Assembly (NCBI GenBank): GCA_030407315.1
Contig: JALQPE010001755.1
Coordinates: 20,423-84,422, forward strand
Source: Asparagopsis taxiformis
Lineage: Eukaryota > Rhodophyta > Florideophyceae > Bonnemaisoniales > Bonnemaisoniaceae
Length of the DNA: 64,000 bases
Direction of reading: 5' to 3'
Positions 62,855-64,000 of this stretch are shown piece after piece (position 1 is the first letter of the stretch; each line of letters opens with the position of its first letter). The position numbers and the translations under genes are program-made. The notes beneath the pieces are model-generated. The model was not told the origin of the DNA, did no database searches, and saw only the letters and a list, made by a program, of their open reading frames with translations.

Positions 62855-64000
62855 ACATCCAGCAGGTCTCGGCCGCGTCACAAACTTGAACGGTCGATAT
62901 GCGTCTCATCGGTTCTCGCATAGTCAACCAGGCACAGTGGCGCGTAGACTGAAGCGAGCCCTCCCCTCATTCCGGTTTCTTCTCCATCTGTTTCATACGT
63001 CCCCCTATTGACAATGGGACTCCACAGCTGCGGTTCCCAGGGTCTTGTGGCACCGGCTCCCCCTCCCATGTTCCCAAGAAGTAACCAAACAATTTCTGGT
63101 TAGGAATTTCTTCCATGAGACCCAAGTCAAATGGAACTTGTCCGACGCAATCGAGGTAGCTTACATCCGCGAAATTGTGCACACCGTATACCCTCGCTCG
63201 TTGATTTCCGTTCGGCAATTGTGAAGTACGCCATACCAGTGGCCGGCCATCATACGATCCTTCCAGCTTGTAGACATTCGCGCAACCTGGGCGAAGTCCA
63301 GCCTCTGAGGGTAGAAACGTCGATGTAGGCTCAACATCGCCTTGGCAGCCATCCTTCCACGCTGCGAAAACATCGGATAGATGGTCTCGATCTCGAAAAC
63401 AAAGATGACGAGCCCGATGTTGTTCCGGAATATGCAGCCCCTCAAACACAGGGTCCATCGCCACTTGCTTCAAATACCTCACCTCTCTGCCCTCCTCATC
63501 GATTTCCACACTCTCCAATAACAACCTGAGCTCAATCGGGGGCAGACAGCCAACCCTCACCGATGCGATGACGTCCGCGGGACGCTGCGCCAGATGATGC
63601 CCTTCGGCTCGGTCTTTGACTTCGAATCGTCAGGAAGAGATGGCATACCGGTCGTCGAACAGGAGGTCGTGTTCAGATGGAGAAGTCACGAACGATGTAA
63701 CCGTCTTCATCGACTTCCACTCCTTCCGGAACAGTGAATGTAATTGTCACTTCGCGGACCCCCTTGCTTTCGACTTGGCCCTCGTCTGCACCCTGTTTGT
63801 CTTTCCTCGTCCGAAGCGGTATGGACAGATTCTTGGTTGGAGGGAGTCGCACCAGCACGTTGGTTATCTTGGGGGACAATCTCAACGGCAGAATCGGGGG
63901 AAACGGGCGGAGGTCTTCGTCACCCTCATCACCGGAAACAGTGGCTTGTTGTTGTCGGTGGGTTTATCAACAACGGCCTGCTCTTCTTCCCCGGCGGATT
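62855..64000 (-). pseudogene. Disrupted gene at the right edge, probably the 5' part of the oxygenase-like gene
   Basis: At least two coding-looking blocks on the minus strand. 63885-63673 (open farther right, no ATG) reads KITNVLVRLPPTKNLSIPL and ends VDEDGYIVRDFSI. 63560-62967 (also open upstream without ATG) reads IELRLLLESVEIDEEGREVR, then AMDPVFEGLHIPEQHRARH, and ends GGRMKQMEKKPE. The blocks are in different frames, and I cannot tell an intron from a frameshift (a donor-like GTGAGG lies near 63560). No domain was recognised. The short frame reaching the foldback end reads FKFVTRPRPAGC and could continue into the oxygenase part at 51708. Runs off the right edge. Confidence 0.45.

Overview
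The window looks like nuclear DNA of a multicellular red alga (a florideophyte of the Chondrus type). This is inferred, not tested. The evidence is: long genes that are mostly intronless, with a few short GT-AG introns; eukaryotic core genes (UTP25, TFIIS) beside a bacterial-type glucokinase and a YacP-like NYN protein; NB-ARC/WD40/TIR proteins unlike plant or animal NLRs; and nested LTR retrotransposons plus foldback DNA elements. I see no bacterial operons, rRNA, convincing tRNA or CRISPR array.

Layout. 1-1485: decayed Ty1/copia gag-protease fragment with its primer-binding site, minus strand, running off the left edge. 1486-5027: mostly non-coding, with simple repeats and one weak small ORF. 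5105-12960: compact gene block: a secreted protein whose predicted mature N-terminus is His (LPMO-like), UTP25 (-), glucokinase (-) divergent from TFIIS (+), and a YacP-like NYN protein (-). 13406-30549: immune-receptor-like cluster of three paralogous proteins of 1380-1426 aa with the order NB-ARC, WD40, C-terminal TIR. Between the first two lies a four-exon gene for an ionotropic-glutamate-receptor-like membrane protein. 30550-36400: gene-poor, with one internally deleted NLR relic and two unrecognised ORFs. 36455-38266: secreted Cys-rich protein carrying four nearly identical 258-bp tandem repeats.

38300-64000 is a stack of nested mobile elements. A copia element (38877-41372) is cut inside its integrase by a Ty3/gypsy element (from 41373). 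The gypsy gag is itself interrupted by a 790-bp TG...CA insertion (43440-44229), and its integrase is cut at about 48050 by a DNA element whose arm begins CTGTGTT. A second, larger element of that family (about 51712-62851) has long inverted arms around a 2.6-kb centre that holds a relic of a host NLR TIR domain. This second element appears to lie inside an Fe(II)/2-oxoglutarate-oxygenase-like gene, the parts of which are seen at 50950-51708 and beyond 62854. The left part of the second element holds 43-bp and 24-bp tandem repeats and an array of alternating 27-nt and 12-nt candidate mini-exons.

The most interesting system is the NB-ARC-WD40-TIR cluster. All three copies keep the P-loop, the GLPLALSVAG and HDLVHD motifs, and the TIR glutamate expected for NAD+ hydrolysis. 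Relics of the family occur near the cluster and inside the foldback element, which suggests an expanding family that is also being fragmented and moved by transposons.
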